NCBI RefSeq assembly: GCF_015101885.1
Contig: NZ_CP062941.1
Span: 3,472,001 to 3,536,000, forward strand
Length of the DNA stretch: 64,000 nucleotides
Direction: 5' to 3'
From: Massilia litorea
GTDB taxonomy: Bacteria; Pseudomonadota; Gammaproteobacteria; Burkholderiales; Burkholderiaceae_D
Below are positions 41,422 through 51,365 of the stretch, piece by piece. Position 1 is the stretch's first letter; each line of letters starts with the position of its first letter. A program made the translations under genes and the position numbers. The notes under the pieces are model-generated. The model saw only the letters and a list, made by a program, of their open reading frames with translations, was not told where the DNA came from and made no database searches.

Positions 41422-43779
41422 ATGAAATCACAACCAGATCGTTTTGCCCTGCCGTTCATTCGCCGCAGCCTGATCGGCGCAGCCGTGCTGGCCCTGTGCG
41501 CCGCTCCTGCGCTTGCCGTCAATCCGTTCGTGGTCAAGGACATCCGCATCGAAGGCATCCAGCGTACCGAAGCCGGCACCGTGTTCAGCTACCTGCCGGT
41601 GCGCGTGGGCGAGACCTTCGACGAAGAGAAGAGCATCGCCGCCATCAAGGCGCTGTACGCGACCGGCTTCTTCAAGGACATCCGCCTGGAAGAAGACAAG
41701 GGCGTGCTGGTCGTGCTGGTCGAAGAACGTCCGGCGATCAACACGGTCGATTTCACCGGCACCAAGGAATTCGAGAAGGACATGCTGGTCAAGGCGCTGA
41801 AGGACATCGGCGTCGGCGAAGCGAAGATCTACGACAAGGCCGCGGTCGACCGCGCCGAGCAGGAACTCAAGCGCCAGTACCTGTCGCACGGCCTGTACGG
41901 CGTGAAGATCACGACCACCGTCACCCCGATCGAGCGTAACCGCGTAAACGTGATGTTCAACGTCGACGAAGGCGAGGTCGCGCGCATCAAGGGCATCAAC
42001 ATCGTCGGCAACAAGGCCTTCTCGGACAAGGAACTGCTGGAAGTCTTTCAGCTGTCCAAGTCGGGCTGGTTCACCTGGTATTCGAAGGCCGACCAGTACT
42101 CGAAGACCAAGCTGACCGGCGACCTGGAAGCGATCAAGTCCTACTACCTGGACCGCGGCTACCTCGAGGTCAACGTCGACTCGACCCAGGTCGCGATCAC
42201 GCCGGACAAGAAAGAGATCTACCTGACCATCAACGTCACCGAAGGCGAGAAGTACACCGTCTCGAGCGTGAAACTCGAAGGCGAGACCTTCGGCCGCGAG
42301 GAAGAACTGCGCCGCCTGATCGTCCTCCAGCCGGGCAAGACCTATTCGGGCGCATTGCAGGAAGCGTCGAACAAGCGCATCGCCGCGCGCCTCGGCCAGT
42401 TCGGCTATGCCTTCGCCAACGTGAACGCCGATCCGCAGATCGACCGCGAGAAGCGCACCGTCGCGTTTACCTTCGTCGTCGATCCGGGCAAGCGCGCCTA
42501 TGTGCGCCACGTGAACATCTCGGGCAACACCACCAGCCGCGACGAAGTGATCCGCCGCGAATTCCGCCAGTTCGAAAGCTCGTGGTACGACGCCGACAAG
42601 GTCAAGCTCTCGCGCGACCGCGTCGACCGCCTCGGCTACTTCAAGGAAGTCAAGGTCGACACGCCGGAGTCGCCGGGCACCAGCGACCAGGTCGACATCA
42701 ACCTGACGGTCGAGGAAAAACCGACCGGTAACTTCATGATCGGCGGCTCGTTCTCGCAGGCCGAGAAGTTCACCTTCACGGCTTCGGTCCAGCAGGCGAA
42801 CTTCGCCGGCAGCGGACAGACCGTCGGCATCGACCTGAACACCTCGAAGTACAGCCGCACGATCGCGTTCTCGAACACGAATCCGTACTTCACCGACGAA
42901 GGCGTCTCGCGCGCCTTCCAGCTCTACCTGCGCACGACGCGTCCACCGCTGTCGAACATCGGTTCGTACACGGTGCGCCAGACCGGCGGCAACATGACCT
43001 TCGGCGTGCCGTTCTCCGAAACCGACACCGTCTACTTCGGCGCCGGCCTGGAGCGCACCTCGCTCGAGACCGACGCCACCAGCCCGACCCTGTACCGCAA
43101 TTTCGTGGCCCAGAACGGCGGCCCGAACAACCCGGCCGACCAGTCGACCTACGGTATCGGCACCGGCAAGAGCATCTCGATCCCGCTGACCGTGGCCTGG
43201 GGCCGCGACAGCCGCGACAGCGCGCTGACCCCGAGCGTCGGCCGCTACCAGCGCGCCAACCTCGAAGTCGACGCGATCGGCGATTCGAAATACTTCCGCA
43301 TGGTGTACGAACACCAGTGGTATCGTCCGGTGACCTCCTGGATGACGTTGGCCCTGCGCGGCGAGCTCGATTACGGCAAGGGCATCGGCAGCCATTCCTA
43401 TCCGGTGTTCAAGAACTTCTATGCGGGCGGCATCGGTTCGGTGCGCGGCTACGAGAGCTCGACCCTGGGCGTGATCGACCCGGTCTACGGCGACGCCATC
43501 GGCGGCTCCAAGCGCGTCATCGGCAGCGCCGAGCTGCAGTTCCCGTTCCCGGGCAGCGGCAAGGACCGCAGCCTGCGCTGGTTCACCTTCCTCGACGGCG
43601 GCCAGGTCTACCAGGAAAAGTCGAAGATCTACCTCGGCGAGCTGCGTTACGCCGCCGGTATCGGCTTGTCGTGGATTTCGCCGGTGGGCCCGCTGCGCTT
43701 GAGTTATGCTAAGCCCCTGAATGCGAAACCGGGCGACCGTCTCGAGCGCTTCCAGTTCCAGATGGGCACGGGCTTCTGA
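41422..43779 (+). CDS. bamA: outer membrane protein assembly factor BamA
   Basis: 785 residues. Signal peptide with cleavage after APALA. Five POTRA domains (about residues 35-435) lead into a 16-strand Omp85 barrel containing the conserved loop motif VRGYES; the protein ends in a typical beta-signal with a terminal Phe (FQFQMGTGF). Inserts beta-barrel proteins into the outer membrane. No obvious Shine-Dalgarno before the ATG at 41422. Confidence 0.97.
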   Translation: MKSQPDRFALPFIRRSLIGAAVLALCAAPALAVNPFVVKDIRIEGIQRTEAGTVFSYLPVRVGETFDEEKSIAAIKALYATGFFKDIRLEEDKGVLVVLVEERPAINTVDFTGTKEFEKDMLVKALKDIGVGEAKIYDKAAVDRAEQELKRQYLSHGLYGVKITTTVTPIERNRVNVMFNVDEGEVARIKGINIVGNKAFSDKELLEVFQLSKSGWFTWYSKADQYSKTKLTGDLEAIKSYYLDRGYLEVNVDSTQVAITPDKKEIYLTINVTEGEKYTVSSVKLEGETFGREEELRRLIVLQPGKTYSGALQEASNKRIAARLGQFGYAFANVNADPQIDREKRTVAFTFVVDPGKRAYVRHVNISGNTTSRDEVIRREFRQFESSWYDADKVKLSRDRVDRLGYFKEVKVDTPESPGTSDQVDINLTVEEKPTGNFMIGGSFSQAEKFTFTASVQQANFAGSGQTVGIDLNTSKYSRTIAFSNTNPYFTDEGVSRAFQLYLRTTRPPLSNIGSYTVRQTGGNMTFGVPFSETDTVYFGAGLERTSLETDATSPTLYRNFVAQNGGPNNPADQSTYGIGTGKSISIPLTVAWGRDSRDSALTPSVGRYQRANLEVDAIGDSKYFRMVYEHQWYRPVTSWMTLALRGELDYGKGIGSHSYPVFKNFYAGGIGSVRGYESSTLGVIDPVYGDAIGGSKRVIGSAELQFPFPGSGKDRSLRWFTFLDGGQVYQEKSKIYLGELRYAAGIGLSWISPVGPLRLSYAKPLNAKPGDRLERFQFQMGTGF

Positions 43780-43820
43780 CCGGGCGCCCGTCGGCACTTA
43801 CCCTTTCATCGCGGAGAAAT

Positions 43821-44360
43821 ATGTTGAAAAATCCGATAGCCTCCCTGCCACGCGGCCTGGCGCGCAGTTTGCCTTGTGCCCTGGTGCTGGCAGCCCTGTG
43901 CGCCGCGCCGCTGGCCTGGGCGCAGACGGCGCCGAGCCGCATCGGCTTCGTGGTCACCGAGCGCCTGATGACCGAATCGAAGATGGCCAAGGCGGCCGAC
44001 GCCAAGATCCAGGCCGAATTCTCGAAGCGCCAGAAGACGAACGAGGAGATGGTCGCCAAGTTCAAGCAGATGAGCGAGAAGTTCGATGCCGACGCGCCGC
44101 GCCTGACCGACATCGAACGCACCCGCCGCGCGCGCGAGCTGTTCGACATGGAAAAGGACGTGCAGCGCATGAACCGCGAGTTCACCGAAGACCTGATGCA
44201 GAGGAAGTCGGAAGAGCGCGCGGCGATCGCCACCAAGGCCTACAAGCTGATCGAACAGATCGCCGAGCAGGAAAAGCTCGACGCCGTGCTGCAGGAAGCG
44301 GCTTGGTCGAGCCCGCGCATCGACATCACCGACCGGATCCTGAAACTGCTGGACAAGTAA
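43821..44360 (+). CDS. OmpH/Skp-family periplasmic chaperone
   Basis: 179 residues. Signal peptide ending LAWA-QTAPSRIGFV. The long helical segment with many Lys/Glu residues (about 55-130) is the coiled-coil tentacle of Skp/OmpH. It chaperones unfolded outer membrane proteins to BamA, encoded just upstream. GGAG precedes the start. Confidence 0.92.
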   Translation: MLKNPIASLPRGLARSLPCALVLAALCAAPLAWAQTAPSRIGFVVTERLMTESKMAKAADAKIQAEFSKRQKTNEEMVAKFKQMSEKFDADAPRLTDIERTRRARELFDMEKDVQRMNREFTEDLMQRKSEERAAIATKAYKLIEQIAEQEKLDAVLQEAAWSSPRIDITDRILKLLDK

Positions 44361-44362
44361 TT

Positions 44363-45436
44363 TTGGAACAACGTGAACAAACCCAGCCGGGCGTACGCCT
44401 CGGCGACCTGGTCGAGCGTTTCGGCGGCCAGCTGACGGGCGACCCGGATCTCGTGGTCGCCTCGATCGCGCCGCTCGACAGCGCAGGTCCCACCCAGATC
44501 AGCTTCCTCTCGAACAGCAAGCTGCGCGCGCTCGCCGCCCAGAGCGAAGCGGCGGCGCTGATCCTGTCGCCGCTGGACGATCCCTCGGTGGCCGCCACCT
44601 ACGCCGGCGCCCGCATCGTCACCACCAACCCCTACGCCTATTTCGCGCGCGCCGCCCAGTACTTCGTATCGCTCGAAGAAGCTGCGCCAAGTCCCGGCAT
44701 CCATCCGAGCGCGGTCGTCGATCCATCGGCCGAGATCGACGCGAGCGCCCACATCGGGCCGCACGTGACGGTCGAAGCGGGGGCGGTGGTGAAAGCCGGC
44801 GCCGTCATCGACCATGGCTGCTTCGTCGGCCGTGAAGCGGTGATCGGGGAGGGCACCCACCTGTTCGCCAACGTGACCTTCCATCGCAAGTGCGTCATCG
44901 GTGCGCGCGGCATCATTCACTCCGGCGCGGTCATCGGCGGCGACGGTTTCGGTTTTGCGAACGAAGCAGGGGTGTATATCAAGATTCCGCAGACCGGGCG
45001 CGTGGTGATCGGCGACGACGTCGACATCGGGTCGAACACCTCGATCGACCGCGGCGCCCTGGCCGACACCGTCATCGAAGACGGCGTGAAGCTCGACAAC
45101 CAGATCCAGATCGGCCACAACTGCCATATCGGCAAGCACACGGCGATGGCCGGCTGCGTCGGCGTGGCCGGCAGCGCGAAGATCGGCAGCCGCTGCACCT
45201 TCGGCGGCGCGGCGATGGTGCTGGGCCACCTCGAGATCGCGGACAACGTCCACATCTCGTCGGGCAGCATGGTCTCGCGCTCGGTGCTCGAACCGGGCCA
45301 GTACACGGGCTTTTATCCGCTCGCGAAGAATGCCGAATGGGAGAAGTCGGCGGCCATCGTGCGCAACCTGAACAGCATGCGCGACAAGATCCGCGCGCTG
45401 GAAAAAATCATCAAGACGAAGACAGAACAACAATGA
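44363..45436 (+). CDS. lpxD: UDP-3-O-acylglucosamine N-acyltransferase
   Basis: 357 residues from TTG at 44363, two nucleotides after the ompH stop; no in-frame ATG or GTG near the right place exists, and the family N-terminus ([23 protein letters not shown]) follows directly. An N-terminal uridine-binding domain ([10 protein letters not shown]) precedes about ten hexapeptide repeats forming a left-handed beta-helix, with the catalytic His in [11 protein letters not shown]. Adds the N-linked hydroxyacyl chain in lipid A synthesis. Stop overlaps the fabZ ATG (ATGA). Confidence 0.95.
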   Translation: MEQREQTQPGVRLGDLVERFGGQLTGDPDLVVASIAPLDSAGPTQISFLSNSKLRALAAQSEAAALILSPLDDPSVAATYAGARIVTTNPYAYFARAAQYFVSLEEAAPSPGIHPSAVVDPSAEIDASAHIGPHVTVEAGAVVKAGAVIDHGCFVGREAVIGEGTHLFANVTFHRKCVIGARGIIHSGAVIGGDGFGFANEAGVYIKIPQTGRVVIGDDVDIGSNTSIDRGALADTVIEDGVKLDNQIQIGHNCHIGKHTAMAGCVGVAGSAKIGSRCTFGGAAMVLGHLEIADNVHISSGSMVSRSVLEPGQYTGFYPLAKNAEWEKSAAIVRNLNSMRDKIRALEKIIKTKTEQQ

Positions 45437-45909
45437 CGACTACCGAAAAAAGAACCCTGGGGATCACCGAGATCAAGGAATACCTGCCGCACCGCTATCC
45501 GCTGCTGCTGGTCGACCGCGTGCTGGACGTCGAAGTCGGCAAGCGCATCACCGCGATCAAGAACGTGACCGTCAACGAAGAATTCTTCAACGGCCACTTC
45601 CCGCACCAGCCGGTCATGCCGGGCGTGCTGATGATCGAGGCGATGGCGCAGACCGCCGCCATCCTGTCCTTCATGACGATGGACGTGAAGCCGGACGAGA
45701 ATTCGGTCGTCTACTTCGTCGGCATCGACAACGCGCGCTTCAAGCGCCCGGTCGGTCCCGGCGACCAGCTGGTGATGGACGTCGAGATCCTGCGCGTCTC
45801 GCGCGGCATCTGGAAGTACAAGGCGACGGCCAGCGTCGACGGCAAAGTGGCGGTCGAAGGTGAACTGATGTGCACCATTCGCGCGAACGAAAAGGCGGCG
45901 GAGCAGTAA
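45433..45909 (+). CDS. fabZ: 3-hydroxyacyl-ACP dehydratase FabZ
   Basis: 158 residues from ATG at 45433, overlapping lpxD by 4 nt. The hot-dog fold motif [14 protein letters not shown] and the active-site [19 protein letters not shown] (His and, further on, Glu) are present. Dehydrates 3-hydroxyacyl-ACP, balancing fatty acid flow between membrane lipid and lipid A, which fits its place among lpx genes. Confidence 0.97.
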   Translation: MTTTEKRTLGITEIKEYLPHRYPLLLVDRVLDVEVGKRITAIKNVTVNEEFFNGHFPHQPVMPGVLMIEAMAQTAAILSFMTMDVKPDENSVVYFVGIDNARFKRPVGPGDQLVMDVEILRVSRGIWKYKATASVDGKVAVEGELMCTIRANEKAAEQ

Positions 45910-46697
45910 TGATGAAGATTCACGCGACTGCGATCGTCGACCCGAAGGCCGAGCTCGACAGCTCGGTCGAAGTCGGCCCGTATTCGATCATCGGCCCGAA
46001 CGTGCGCATCGACGCCGGCACGGTCGTCGGCCCGCACGTGGTCATCGAGGGCCATACCACGATCGGCAAGGACAACAGGTTCTTCCAGTTCGGCTCCATC
46101 GGCGCCGCGCCGCAGGACAAGAAATGGAACGGCGAGCCGACCCGGCTCGAGATCGGCAGCGGCAACACCATCCGCGAATTCGTCACCTTCAACCTCGGCA
46201 CCGCCCAGGACGAAGGCGTCACGCGCCTGGGCGACGACAACTGGATCTCGGCCTATGTACACCTGGCGCACGACTGCCAGGTGGGCAGCCACACGATCTT
46301 CTCGAACAATGCGCAGCTGGCCGGCCACGTGCACGTGGGCGACCACGCCATCCTGTCCGGCTACGCCGGCGTGCACCAGTTCTGCAAGATCGGCGCCCAT
46401 GCCTTCATCGGCATGTACACCAGCCTGACCCAGGACGTGCCGCCTTTTGTCCTGGTCTCGGGCAATCCGGCCGGCGCGCGCGGCGTGAACATCGAAGGCC
46501 TGAAACGGCGCGGCTTCACGCGTCCCCAGATCGACGGCATCCGCGCTGCGTACAAACACATCTACCGTTCGAACCTGACGCTCGAGGAAGCCAAGGCCGC
46601 CCTGCTGCGCGAAGAAGAGGCGATGCCGGAAGCGGCGCCTGACATCCGCGCGATGCGCGACTTCCTCGGCATTGCCACCCGTGGCATCGTGCGCTGA
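45909..46697 (+). CDS. lpxA: UDP-N-acetylglucosamine O-acyltransferase
   Basis: 262 residues from ATG at 45909 on the last base of the fabZ stop (TAATG); a second ATG follows at once. Hexapeptide repeats through about residue 190 with catalytic His in the HLAHDCQVGSHTIFSNN stretch, then the C-terminal helical domain. First step of lipid A synthesis. Confidence 0.97.
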   Translation: MMKIHATAIVDPKAELDSSVEVGPYSIIGPNVRIDAGTVVGPHVVIEGHTTIGKDNRFFQFGSIGAAPQDKKWNGEPTRLEIGSGNTIREFVTFNLGTAQDEGVTRLGDDNWISAYVHLAHDCQVGSHTIFSNNAQLAGHVHVGDHAILSGYAGVHQFCKIGAHAFIGMYTSLTQDVPPFVLVSGNPAGARGVNIEGLKRRGFTRPQIDGIRAAYKHIYRSNLTLEEAKAALLREEEAMPEAAPDIRAMRDFLGIATRGIVR

Positions 46698-46701
46698 CAA
46701 A

Positions 46702-47859
46702 TTGAGCCCGAACAGCGCTTCGGACATCTCCTTGGCCCTGGTCGCCGGGGAGGTGTCCGGCGACATGCTCGCCGCCCGCCTGATGGCGGGCTTGCGTCCC
46801 CAGCTCCCGAACGCGCGCTTCCACGGCATCGGCGGCCCGCGCATGATCGAGCAGGGGCTTGTATCGGACGTCCCGATCGAGACCCTCACTGTGCGCGGCC
46901 TGTTCGAGATCATCCCGCGCTTCCGCGAGATCAAGGGCATCCAGAACCGCCTGCGCGACCGACTGCTGGCGGAGCGGCCGGCCGCCTTCATCGGCGCCGA
47001 CTATCCCGGTTTCAATCTCGGGCTCGAAGAGCAGCTGCGCGCGGGCGGGATTCCGACCGTGCACTTCGTCGGCCCGCAGATCTGGGCCTGGCGCGGCGGG
47101 CGCATCAAGAAGATACAGCGCGCGGTCTCGCACATGCTGGTGATCTTCCCCTTCGAAGAGCAGATCTACCGTGACGCCGGCGTGCCGGTGACCTATATCG
47201 GCCATCCGCTGGCCGAGACGATCCCGCTGGTGCCCGACGTCGGCGCCGCGCGCGCTTCGCTCGGCATCGCGCCCGATGCACGCGTGGTGACGGTGATGCC
47301 CGGCAGCCGCATGGGCGAACTGAAATACCTGGCCGAGCCCTTCGTGCGTGCGGCTGGCCTGCTGGCCAGGCGCGATCCCGGCCTGCGTTTCGTGGTGCCG
47401 ATGGCGGGGGAAAAGCAGCGGGCTTATTTCAGCGAGATCGTCGCGCAGGCGGGACTGGACGATATCGCGTTGACGCTGGTCGACAATTCGCACACGGCAA
47501 TCGCCGCCGCCGACGCGGTGCTGGTGGCGTCGGGCACGGCGACGCTGGAAGTGGCGCTGTTCAAGAAGCCGATGGTGATCGCCTATAAAGTCATGCGCGC
47601 GTCCTGGGAAATCATGCGCCACATGGGCTACCAGCCCTGGATCGGCCTGCCGAACATCCTGGCGCGCGAATTCCTGGTGCCGGAACTGCTGCAGCATGCG
47701 GCCACGCCGGAAGCGATGGCCGATGCGGTGTGGACGCAACTGAATGACACCGCAGGACGCGACCGGCTTGCGGAGCGCTTCACGGAGATGCATCATAGCC
47801 TCCTGCGCGACAGCGCCGCGCTGAGTGCCGAGGCTGTGTTGGGGATCATACGTCCGTAA
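46702..47859 (+). CDS. lpxB: lipid-A-disaccharide synthase
   Basis: 385 residues from the TTG at 46702 (LSPNSASDIS), four nucleotides after lpxA; upstream in-frame TTG (46672) and GTG (46681) are alternatives, but they fall inside lpxA. LALVAGEVSGDMLAARLM opens the protein; QIWAWRGGRIKKIQ and the GT-B PGSR and SGTATLE motifs follow. Joins UDP-diacylglucosamine to lipid X. The start is uncertain because no Shine-Dalgarno is clear. Confidence 0.95.
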   Translation: MSPNSASDISLALVAGEVSGDMLAARLMAGLRPQLPNARFHGIGGPRMIEQGLVSDVPIETLTVRGLFEIIPRFREIKGIQNRLRDRLLAERPAAFIGADYPGFNLGLEEQLRAGGIPTVHFVGPQIWAWRGGRIKKIQRAVSHMLVIFPFEEQIYRDAGVPVTYIGHPLAETIPLVPDVGAARASLGIAPDARVVTVMPGSRMGELKYLAEPFVRAAGLLARRDPGLRFVVPMAGEKQRAYFSEIVAQAGLDDIALTLVDNSHTAIAAADAVLVASGTATLEVALFKKPMVIAYKVMRASWEIMRHMGYQPWIGLPNILAREFLVPELLQHAATPEAMADAVWTQLNDTAGRDRLAERFTEMHHSLLRDSAALSAEAVLGIIRP

Positions 47860-47860
47860 A

Positions 47861-47951
47861 CGCGTGGGCTCGGGAGCCCACCCTACGGTGCGCTTCCGCC
47901 ACGGACTGGTGCGTAACGTAGGGTGGGCACCTGTGCCCACGCGTTACGCAC
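47861..47951. repeat. inverted pair of dispersed palindromic elements
   Basis: Copy 1 (47861-47887) begins CGCGTGGGCTCGGGAGCCC and ends ACCCTACG, two nucleotides after the lpxB stop. Copy 2 (47917-47949) runs the other way: CGTAGGGTGGGCACCTGTG then CCCACGCGTTACGC. Around copy 2, GTGCGTAACG and CGTTACGCAC lengthen the palindrome. The orientation is opposite to the other two pairs. The rest of the gap to 48000 is plain. Confidence 0.85.
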
Positions 47952-48000
47952 GCATCCGTCGGACGCGCACCCTGAACATCGAAATACGAAAATTAGCACC

Positions 48001-48684
48001 ATGAGCAAAAAACGCGTCAACTTCTACCCCGGCCTGCCGCCCCGGCTGCGCCCGTTCACCGATCTCGACATCGTCTGCGGCGTCGACGAGGCCGGCCGCG
48101 GTCCGCTGGCCGGTCCGGTGTTCGCCGCCGCCGTCATCCTCGACCCGAAACGCCCGATCGACGGGCTGCGCGACTCGAAGAAGCTGACCGAGGCGCGCCG
48201 CGACGAGCTGGCGCCGCAGATCCGCGAATACGCGCTGGCCTGGGCCATCGCGGAAGCCTCCTGCGACGAGATCGACACCCTGAACATCCTGCACGCTACG
48301 ATGCTGGCGATGCGCCGCGCCGTCGAGGCGCTCTCGATGCTGCCGACGATCGCCCTGATCGACGGCAACCGCTGTCCGCCGATGGCCATCCGCGCCCACG
48401 CCGTGATCGAGGGCGACGACAAATGCCACGCGATCTCGGCCGCCTCGATCCTGGCCAAGACCGCGCGCGACGCCGAACTGGTGCGCCTGCACGCACAGTA
48501 TCCGGAATACTGCTTCGACCAGCACAAGGGCTATTCGACGGCGCTGCACCTGGAACGCCTGCGCCTGCACGGCCCGTCGCCGGTGCACCGCCGCTCGTTC
48601 GCGCCGGTGCGCAACCTGCTGCAGGTGGACCTGTTCGCGCCGCCCGCGGCGCAAGGGTCGCTCGAGGGCGTGGCGTTCGCATGA
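48001..48684 (+). CDS. rnhB: ribonuclease HII
   Basis: 227 residues from ATG at 48001; the longer frame upstream runs through the repeat element. Acidic active site: [20 protein letters not shown] (Asp-Glu), and later IDGN and a C-terminal Asp ([18 protein letters not shown]). Cuts RNA from RNA-DNA hybrids and misinserted ribonucleotides. Its stop overlaps the next ATG as ATGA. Confidence 0.96.
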   Translation: MSKKRVNFYPGLPPRLRPFTDLDIVCGVDEAGRGPLAGPVFAAAVILDPKRPIDGLRDSKKLTEARRDELAPQIREYALAWAIAEASCDEIDTLNILHATMLAMRRAVEALSMLPTIALIDGNRCPPMAIRAHAVIEGDDKCHAISAASILAKTARDAELVRLHAQYPEYCFDQHKGYSTALHLERLRLHGPSPVHRRSFAPVRNLLQVDLFAPPAAQGSLEGVAFA

Positions 48685-49466
48685 AGTCGGTCACCTCGCG
48701 CGACAATCCCTTCTACAAGGAACTGAAAAGCCTCGCCGCCAGCTCGCAGGCCAGGCGCAAGGCCGGGCGCACGCTGCTCGACGGCGTGCACCTGTGCCAG
48801 TCCTGGCTCGAGCTGCGCGGCGCGCCGAATCACTGCGTTGTCTCGGAAGGCGCCCTGCACAACCCGGAAGTGGCGGACATCGTCGCGCGCTGCGAAAGCC
48901 TGCACGCCCACGTGACGGCCTTGCCGGACGCGCTGTTCGGCGCGCTCAGCCAGGTCGAGCATGGCGTCAACCTGCTGTTCCTGGTCGAGACGCCGGCGCC
49001 GGTCCAGCCCGCGGCAATGAGCGTGTCCGCCGTGCTGCTCGACGGCGTACAGGACCCCGGCAATGTCGGCTCGATCCTGCGCAGCGCGGCCGCAGCCGGC
49101 ATCACCCAGGTGTTCTGCAGCGCCGGCACCGCCTTCTGCTGGTCGCCCAAGGTGCTGCGCGCGGCGATGGGTGCGCACTTCGTGCTCGAGATCTTCGAGC
49201 ATGTCGATCTTGGCGCCCTGATCGACGCATCGCGCATTTCCGTCCTGGCGATGAGCGGCTATGCCGAGCAGAAGCTGTGGCAGGTCGACCTGCGCGGCCC
49301 GGTCGCATGGCTGCTCGGGCACGAAGGGCAGGGCGTGGCCGACGACCTGATGGGACGCGCCACCCACCAGGTGGTGATCCCGCATGCGGGCCGGGTCGAG
49401 TCGCTGAACGTGGCGGCGGCGGGCGCCATTTGCTTCTTCGAGCAGCTGCGCCAACGGCAGGCCTGA
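48681..49466 (+). CDS. TrmH/SpoU family RNA 2'-O-methyltransferase
   Basis: 261 residues from ATG at 48681, overlapping rnhB by 4 nt. An N-terminal SpoU substrate-binding-like region is followed by the SPOUT knot motifs: [36 protein letters not shown] and [20 protein letters not shown]. Methylates a ribose in rRNA or tRNA with S-adenosylmethionine; the target is not certain. Confidence 0.92.
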   Translation: MKSVTSRDNPFYKELKSLAASSQARRKAGRTLLDGVHLCQSWLELRGAPNHCVVSEGALHNPEVADIVARCESLHAHVTALPDALFGALSQVEHGVNLLFLVETPAPVQPAAMSVSAVLLDGVQDPGNVGSILRSAAAAGITQVFCSAGTAFCWSPKVLRAAMGAHFVLEIFEHVDLGALIDASRISVLAMSGYAEQKLWQVDLRGPVAWLLGHEGQGVADDLMGRATHQVVIPHAGRVESLNVAAAGAICFFEQLRQRQA

Positions 49467-49529
49467 AAGCGGGCATAGACGCAATCGCCGCCCGTAGGTT
49501 AAGCTCGGGGCAACAACTGTGGAGTGAAG

Positions 49530-50726
49530 ATGGACATCGCGCATTTGCATTTTCTGGTAGCCGAAGGGGACAGCACCCAGCGCGCCGCCCTGGTCGAGAT
49601 GCTCGGGCGCCTCGGCGCCAGCCGCGTCACCGACGTGCCCGACGGGCACATGGCGCTGCGCACCTTCCAGGCCGGCTTCACGCCGCGTGTGCACGTGGCC
49701 ATCATCGACCTCGCGCTGCCCGGCATGGACGGGCTGGAACTGATCCGCAACCTGGCCGGGCTCGATTCCGGCATCAGCCTGGTCGTCACCGGCGCCCAGC
49801 CGGCGAATCTGCTGTTCTCGGTCGAGACCCTGGCCCAGGTCTACGGCATCGACCTGCTCGGCTCCGTCTCGAAACCGGTCACCGCCGCCAAACTCAAACC
49901 CCTGCTCGACAACTACGCGCCGGCCGTGCTTCCCGACCGCGTCGACACCACGCCGCGCTTCACCTTCGCCGAAATCGGCAACGGCCTGCAGAAACGCCAG
50001 TTCGAGCCCTTCTTCCAGCCGAAGATCGAGCTGGCCACCGGCCAGGTCAAGGGCCTGGAGACCTTCGCCCGCTGGAACCATCCGGAACACGGCCTGCTCG
50101 GCCCCTCGGCCTTCATCGACGCGCTCGAGCAGAACAACCGCATCGACTTCCTCGACTGGAGCATGATCGAGCTGTCGGTCGAGCGCTGCCGCTGGCTGCA
50201 TGACCAGGGCACGCCGATCTCGATCTCGATCAACCTGGCGCCCGAGACCCTGGCGCACCCGTCCTTCCTGCGCCAGATGAGCGCCTGCCTCGCCCGCCAC
50301 GGGGTGCTGCCCGACTACATCACCTTCGAGATGCCCGAGTCCTCGGTCCTGAACACCGACCCGAATTTCATCGAGCGCCTGGTGCGCTTGCGGATGATGG
50401 GATTCGGCCTCGGCATCGACGACTACGGCACCGGCCGCTCCAACCTGCAGCTGCTGGCGCGCATTCCGTTCACCGAACTCAAGATCGACCGCAGCTTCGT
50501 CGACGGCGCCTCCAAGCGGCGCCCGCTCGGCACGGTGCTGCGCTCCTGCCTCAGCCTGGCGCACAGCCTGGACCGGATGTCGGTCGCGGTCGGCGTCGAG
50601 ACGCGCCAGGACTGGGACTTCCTGCAGGGACTGGGCTGCACCTATGCGCAGGGATATCACATCGCCAATCCGATGGAAGCGAGCGCTTTCCCGGGCTGGC
50701 TGGAAGACTGGCGCCATTTTTTCTGA
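49530..50726 (+). CDS. response regulator with receiver and degenerate EAL domain
   Basis: 398 residues from ATG at 49530, 5 nt after GGAG; a GTG two codons upstream (49524) is less well placed. Receiver domain (about 1-125) has the phospho-Asp in IIDLALPGMDGLEL and Lys in SVSKPVTA. The EAL domain (about 150-398) has ETFARW in place of EALLRW, INLAPETL, EMPESSVL, IDDYGTGRSNLQ and LKIDRSFVDG, but VGVE where EGVE is usual. Some catalytic positions are kept, others altered, so it may be a phosphorylation-regulated phosphodiesterase or a c-di-GMP receptor (RocR/PvrR-like). No partner kinase is adjacent. Confidence 0.9.
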   Translation: MDIAHLHFLVAEGDSTQRAALVEMLGRLGASRVTDVPDGHMALRTFQAGFTPRVHVAIIDLALPGMDGLELIRNLAGLDSGISLVVTGAQPANLLFSVETLAQVYGIDLLGSVSKPVTAAKLKPLLDNYAPAVLPDRVDTTPRFTFAEIGNGLQKRQFEPFFQPKIELATGQVKGLETFARWNHPEHGLLGPSAFIDALEQNNRIDFLDWSMIELSVERCRWLHDQGTPISISINLAPETLAHPSFLRQMSACLARHGVLPDYITFEMPESSVLNTDPNFIERLVRLRMMGFGLGIDDYGTGRSNLQLLARIPFTELKIDRSFVDGASKRRPLGTVLRSCLSLAHSLDRMSVAVGVETRQDWDFLQGLGCTYAQGYHIANPMEASAFPGWLEDWRHFF

Positions 50727-50757
50727 GTTCGGTTTTTCTTACCGGGGAGACGGGCGG

Positions 50758-51345
50758 ATGAACATTCGGTTGCGCTGCCGGTGCGGCAAGCTGCAAGGGG
50801 AGGTAGACGCCGCGCGCGTTGCGGCGCGCGCGGTGTGCTATTGCAAGGACTGCCAGGCCTTTGCCCGGTTCCTGAAGGCGGAGAACGCGGTGCTCGATGC
50901 GGCCGGCGGTACCGAGGTCGAGGCGGCCGTGCCGGCGGCGCTGCGTTTTACTGAAGGGCTGGAACACCTGGCCTGCATGTCGCTCAGCCCGAAAGGGATT
51001 TATCGCTGGTATGCGTCCTGCTGCAATACGCCGATAGGGAATACCCCGCGCGATCCGAAGATGTCGTATGTGGGGCTGGTACGCACCTGCCTCGACGCGC
51101 CGGACGAAGGACTCGACCGCGCGCTGGGACGCGCGCGCTTCACGGCCAATACCGGCTCGGCCACCAAACCTGTGCAATCGACGCCGGTGGGCGCGGTGCT
51201 TGCCGTCGCCCGGATCGGCATGGCGCTGGCCAAGGCGCGCCTGGGCGGCGGCTGGCGCAGCAATCCCTTCTTCGATACGGCCGGTGCGCCGATCAGGGCA
51301 CCCCGGGTGCTGACGCGCGAGGAACGCGCGGCGGTCACGCCGTAA
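50758..51345 (+). CDS. DUF6151 (GFA-like, Cys-rich) protein
   Basis: 195 residues from ATG at 50758 with GGGAGA upstream. The N-terminal LRCRCGKLQGEV and CYCKDCQAF pairs look like the zinc-binding cysteines of GFA-type folds, and YASCCNTPIGNT supplies two more. The C-terminus is basic and less ordered. A zinc-binding protein of unknown substrate; related GFA proteins bind glutathione adducts, but this is only an analogy. Confidence 0.75.
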   Translation: MNIRLRCRCGKLQGEVDAARVAARAVCYCKDCQAFARFLKAENAVLDAAGGTEVEAAVPAALRFTEGLEHLACMSLSPKGIYRWYASCCNTPIGNTPRDPKMSYVGLVRTCLDAPDEGLDRALGRARFTANTGSATKPVQSTPVGAVLAVARIGMALAKARLGGGWRSNPFFDTAGAPIRAPRVLTREERAAVTP

Positions 51346-51365
51346 GCCGGCGGCCCGAGTCCAGC

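Noticed and set aside
41428..43797. 789-residue open frame on the minus strand across bamA
   Set aside because: Shadow of BamA; no recognisable motif and no ribosome-binding site.
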